DNA from: Zoroaster sp. YZ-2022
Lineage: Eukaryota; Echinodermata; Asteroidea; Forcipulatida; Zoroasteridae
Direction of reading: 5' to 3'
Assembly (NCBI GenBank): GCA_029582265.1
Contig: CM055819.1
Location: forward strand, 43,781,048 to 43,845,047
Length of the DNA stretch: 64,000 nt
Shown one piece after another: positions 61,501 to 64,000 of this stretch; positions within the stretch are counted from its first letter, which is position 1; every line of letters begins with the position of its first letter. The position numbers and the translations under genes were made by a program. The notes beneath the pieces are model-generated. The model was not told the DNA's origin. It searched no databases and saw only the letters and a list, made by a program, of their open reading frames with translations.

Positions 61501-62773
61501 TAATGCTATTTTTTGTGACCTAATTTTTTTTATTCAAGTGCCTTAATGTTGTCTGCATTAATAAAGCTCTTCAACATACCTTATAAAATTCATGGGATTG
61601 TTTTTTATAGCTACTTGAATTCTCGTCAACATCATGGGAATGTCTGTCAATGCCAGGGGATTGTCTGTCACTGCCATGGGAGTGCCCTTCGCTGCTAGGG
61701 GTTTGTATGTCAGTGTAGCCATCAAGGGATCTCCCATCACTGCTACCTGAGTGTTCTTTGTCACCACTTGAGTGCTCGTCACCATCGTAGGATCTCCTGT
61801 CTGCATCAAGGGACTGTTTATCTTCACTACTTGGATTCTCACCACCATCAGATCTCCCATTTCCCTCGGGTGGTTGCTTGTTACTGTCACTTGGATACTC
61901 TTCAACGCCTTGCATATCATCAACCACCTGTAGAGTTATTAAAAGATTCTTCCGTTCAATCAGTCAATCTGAAAACTTCTTTCTCAGGGAATAAACATTC
62001 ATAAAACTACCAACATTTCAGGAGATAACCCGTAAAAAATGTGTATTGTTGATCCATGTGTGCACTTGAGTTTGCAATTAGTTACTTCCTCAGATATGAA
62101 ATGGTTTTTTTTTTCAATGAGAGCCTAAAATGAGTGGCTGCAGAAAGTTGAATTGTACTACTAGAAATAACCGTAGTCTAATTATGAGAAGGTTCTCATT
62201 GTTAACTTTGCCATCCTTGCCTTGTCTTAATGCTATTGTGACATATTTTATGTAAATTTGTTAAAGTGCCCAAATGGTGTCTGCTATTTGACATTGATAA
62301 AGCTCTTCAACATACCTTACAAAATTCAAGGGATTGTTTTTTATAGCTACTTGAATTCTTGTCATCATCATGGGAATGTCTGTCAATGCCAAGGGATTGT
62401 CCATCTCTGCCATGGGAGTGCCCTTCACTGCTAGGGGTTCGTTTATCAGTGTAGCCATCAGGAGATTTCCCATTGTTGCCAGGGGATTGTTCATCACCAT
62501 CAGGAGATCTCCCATCGCTGCTACATTCACCAGTTGAGTGCTCATCACCTCCCATCTATAGAGTGGTTTAAAAGTTTTTATCATTTATGCAGTCACTTGC
62601 TCAATTTTATGCTCACATATATCTAGCTCAATTAAAAACATACCATTTTGTCTTACACCTATTGCTTACCTTGGGCAAAGCTGCCATCAGAAGATGTCAA
62701 TTTAAATTGTCGCGCACGTAAACTTGAGAGCTTTTTATTTTTAATCAAAATTGCGAAAGATTTCTTTCCTGTC
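52368..62773 (-). CDS. Multi-exon tyrosine-recombinase-like gene (full span)
   Basis: Reconstructed from splice sites with matching phases. Exons, 5' to 3' on the minus strand: 62773-62670, 62548-62316, 61927-61580, 61198-60841, 60532-60467, 59093-58998, 58418-58338, 57726-57559, 56995-55337, 54956-54885, 54316-54269, 53687-53640, 53067-52978, 52507-52368. From the fourth exon on every intron is in phase 1, and the frame stays open to TAA at 52370-52368, about 1170 codons. The architecture is a low-complexity acidic/Ser leader, two zinc-finger-like motifs, a tyrosine recombinase core, small acidic linker exons and a basic tail. From family knowledge such proteins occur in many marine invertebrates and derive from Crypton-like or related recombinases; whether this copy is a host gene or a mobile one is open. 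The start codon is not settled. Confidence 0.75.
52978..54956 (-). CDS. Four small exons after the recombinase core
   Basis: Exons 54956-54885 (EEASTCETADEFPDHVTITE), 54316-54269 (EEMAEIQDIISEKLG), 53687-53640 (SDEGVTAKTIVQGNR) and 53067-52978 (SRPYTRWSKWETAIVMENFR then GWINGQSLP). All are multiples of 3 in phase 1. The first three are acidic linkers. The fourth has a Myb-like RPYTRWSKWE start, resembling the RPWTxxE tail I recall from related invertebrate recombinase-like proteins. Confidence 0.65.
53371..53430 (+). repeat. Penelope terminal-repeat-like fragment in intron
   Basis: TTTGAAACTTTGCATGGTGG and AATACAATCCAGTAAGGTTT match the block at 35538-35580. It is a short remnant only. Confidence 0.5.
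55337..56995 (-). CDS. Main exon: zinc fingers and tyrosine recombinase core
   Basis: The acceptor AG at 56997-56996 and donor GTATGT at 55336 give 1659 nt, entering and leaving in phase 1. Near the start CPFCGTLQSRLSRHMTSKH forms a C2H2-like finger, followed by CSTCKGFFSRRFFWNHKMHC (CX2C then H and C). The recombinase core shows the first catalytic Arg in ARRGGEPARLLLTEW (about 55866-55905), the second Arg in ATSMRHRAST (about 55520), then FYKHMGHSA and the nucleophile Tyr in ANIYQTPLAV (codon 55413-55415). The His of the usual HxxR box is Thr here (TSMR), which may affect catalysis or be usual for this subfamily. If the donor is not used, translation would stop at 55227. Confidence 0.8.
57559..60532 (-). 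CDS. Four small linker exons
   Basis: Exons 60532-60467 (22 codons, LWKCKPASKPADAYTDKAAD), 59093-58998 (acidic, SSDDDDPMDEDYTPSSESES), 58418-58338 (DDIPVPNGQLQTEHESRGNK) and 57726-57559. The last has three copies of a 15-residue motif (QTSSAIESESVPE type) and then EKENLDKCT. All have GT/AG borders, are multiples of 3, and keep phase 1, so any could be skipped without breaking the frame. They link the low-complexity leader to the zinc fingers. Confidence 0.7.
59690..60130 (+). repeat. Interspersed repeat with CAGCC hairpins, in intron
   Basis: It begins near CTAATGTGCTTCACGAAGCA and ends with two 56-bp units (60011-60067 and 60068-60125), each with AAAGAAAGAATTTTTGCATT and a hairpin TATATCAGCC..GGCTGATATA (10-bp stem). 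CATGTGACC-type text (TTGGTCACGTGACCG) precedes them. No protein. It looks like a dispersed non-autonomous element. Confidence 0.65.
60841..62555 (-). CDS. Three tandemly duplicated Ser/Asp/Gly/His-rich exons
   Basis: Exons 62548-62316, 61927-61580 and 61198-60841 encode low-complexity acidic repeats of the DGRSPDGDEQSPG type. The first two share their 3' parts (SSYKKQS then EFxKVC and the donor AAG|GTATG); the last two share their 5' parts (NDMQGVEEYPSDSNKQPPEG and neighbours). Intron sequence is duplicated too (GAGTGGCTGCAGAAAGTTGA in both introns). Unit spacing is about 730-740 bp. The leader is probably disordered; its role is unknown. An ATG occurs directly after the first acceptor (62555) and could act as an alternative start. 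Confidence 0.7.
62670..62773 (-). CDS. Candidate upstream exon of recombinase-like gene
   Basis: Acceptor CTTGCAG (AG at 62775-62774) and donor GTAAGC (62669). The open frame reads TGKKSFAILIKNKKLSSLRA, then RQFKLTSSDGSFAQ, leaving phase 1, which joins the next exon if its acceptor AG is at 62550-62549. The incoming phase (2) does not match the exon candidate at 63779-63690, so an exon is missing or one boundary is wrong. Confidence 0.5.
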
Positions 62774-63689
62774 CTGCAAGAAATACCCTTATTCATTTAG
62801 TGTTTAAACTCTACACCCTTGGCATACAAAAATATCTAACTCTCTACTGCAACTGAGGAATCTGTACCACAAATATTTGTTATGTAATGTACTATTTATA
62901 AGACTTGGCAGTTATTTATGAGTAATGTTTATCTCTTGTGGTGTAAAACATACCTTAACCCAATTATGAAATAAAAATATCAATAAATAATTAATGTATT
63001 CAGGTCATTCCATAAATTAGGGTGCCAATTTGTAACATGCACATTTTAGGCCCTAAATTTAAAAAAAATCATCTTTTATATCATCAAAACCATTTTTAAT
63101 TTGTTATATTTAATAAGTTTCTTAAAAATGATGGCATGTAAGTTCTTTTCAGGGGTGCAAGAATTATGTACACCCTCAAAATATCTTCATTCATCGAAAA
63201 TTATGCGTTTCACGTGTAAAAGGGGACACCAAAATGCTTTCATCACATTAAGACCACACTAGAATCTGTTTCCTACCATTAAATATGTGTCTGCTTTAGA
63301 TAACTTGGTAAATTTTAAGCTAAAAACTCAATTGATTAGTTTATCAGTGTTTTATCACATTTTTGTGGTGCAAAAACAAAGTTTCATGTGTAAATATGTT
63401 ACGGGGACACCAAAGATGTATTGCCTAATATTACAAATTCTAAAACAAGTTGGCAAAGTTTTATATACTGCATGTTATAAAGCTCCATTACAAAGTTTAG
63501 CTAGAATGTCAAAATATTAAGCAAATACACATACACATTTTGTAGGTATGTAGTACAAATTGATGGTGGTGACTCAAGAAAAACACAAAACTTAACATGT
63601 GGACTAAACTAACATGACAATTCCCCATTAAAGTATAGGAATGTGCATTTTTACCACTGGCCCCCACATAAATGGAATGTCCCACTTAC

Positions 63690-63779
63690 CAATTTCAGTC
63701 CACAAAAAGAGAGTGATGCAAGGGCACTTTGTTCAACCTCCTTTACAGGCTTGATGAACTCCTTGTATGGTTTTATTTG
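63690..63779 (-). CDS. Candidate 5' exon, 30 codons
   Basis: Acceptor TAGCAG (AG at 63781-63780) and donor GTAAGT (63689). Phase 0 reads QIKPYKEFIKPVKEVEQSAL and then ASLSFCGLKL. Further upstream, near 63960-63897, another open segment (NGHGFSLFSVDSDDSLRPNF) ends at a GTTTGT donor in phase 1. The phases of these two candidates do not join to each other or to the exon at 62773-62670, so the 5' end of the gene is unresolved and may extend past the window. Confidence 0.35.
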
Positions 63780-64000
63780 CTGCTATGAATAAACAGGAAA
63801 ACCTCACTTGTTGAGGATTACATTTTATTGTTAAAGGTAATATCTGATTGGTAAAGCTGACCGTGTGATTCAACATATACATGAAAAAACAAACCTGTGA
63901 AATTTGGCCTCAAACTGTCATCCGAGTCAACAGAAAATAGTGAAAAACCATGCCCATTTCAGCAACTCTACGACATGTATTTGTCCTTATTTTGATTCGC

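Overview
This is eukaryotic, AT-rich, intron-bearing DNA that is mostly repeats. Penelope-like retroelements, tRNA-derived SINEs, a restriction-like-endonuclease (RLE) LINE, TAA microsatellites and frequent TACATGTA and TAGGCCTA words suggest a marine invertebrate, perhaps an echinoderm or other non-vertebrate deuterostome. That placement is inference. A run of exactly 500 N (21090-21589) shows two contigs joined by scaffolding.

The dominant structure is a giant inverted duplication. The left arm (1-12392, cut by the window edge) is the reverse complement of the right arm (42339 to about 52815). Reading inward from the outer edge, each arm holds the terminal coding exon of a recombinase-like gene, a 36-bp minisatellite, a degenerate spacer, an array of 256-bp satellite units, a zone of GGGCGACA/TGTCGCCC hairpins, and a TAA/TTA microsatellite where the homology stops. 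The arms differ by a LINE fragment (left only), a dimeric tRNA-SINE (right only) and array lengths. This could be a true segmental inverted duplication or two haplotypes placed in one scaffold; the arms sit on opposite sides of the gap.

Between the arms: a Penelope-like element with inverted terminal repeats and a perfect 12-bp target duplication (15351-17268); two head-to-head broken Penelope reverse transcriptase fragments (20.2-21.0 kb); a first coding exon of an unrecognised gene (19229-19363, minus); a SINE (24.4-24.8 kb); long stretches without recognisable genes; and an R4/Dong-like RLE LINE (33236-41983) ending in a TAA tract. That LINE is split by a 5.2-kb element with terminal inverted repeats (33816-39040) and is also frameshifted near 33.6 kb; its 952-codon distal frame is open.

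From about 52.37 to 62.8 kb the minus strand carries a multi-exon gene encoding a tyrosine-recombinase-type protein with two N-terminal zinc-finger-like motifs, a Ser/Asp/Gly/His-rich leader built by tandem exon duplication, and a C-terminal basic/coiled-coil tail. Splice phases agree across 14 exons. Its last exon lies inside the right arm, so the left arm holds a second copy of that exon.
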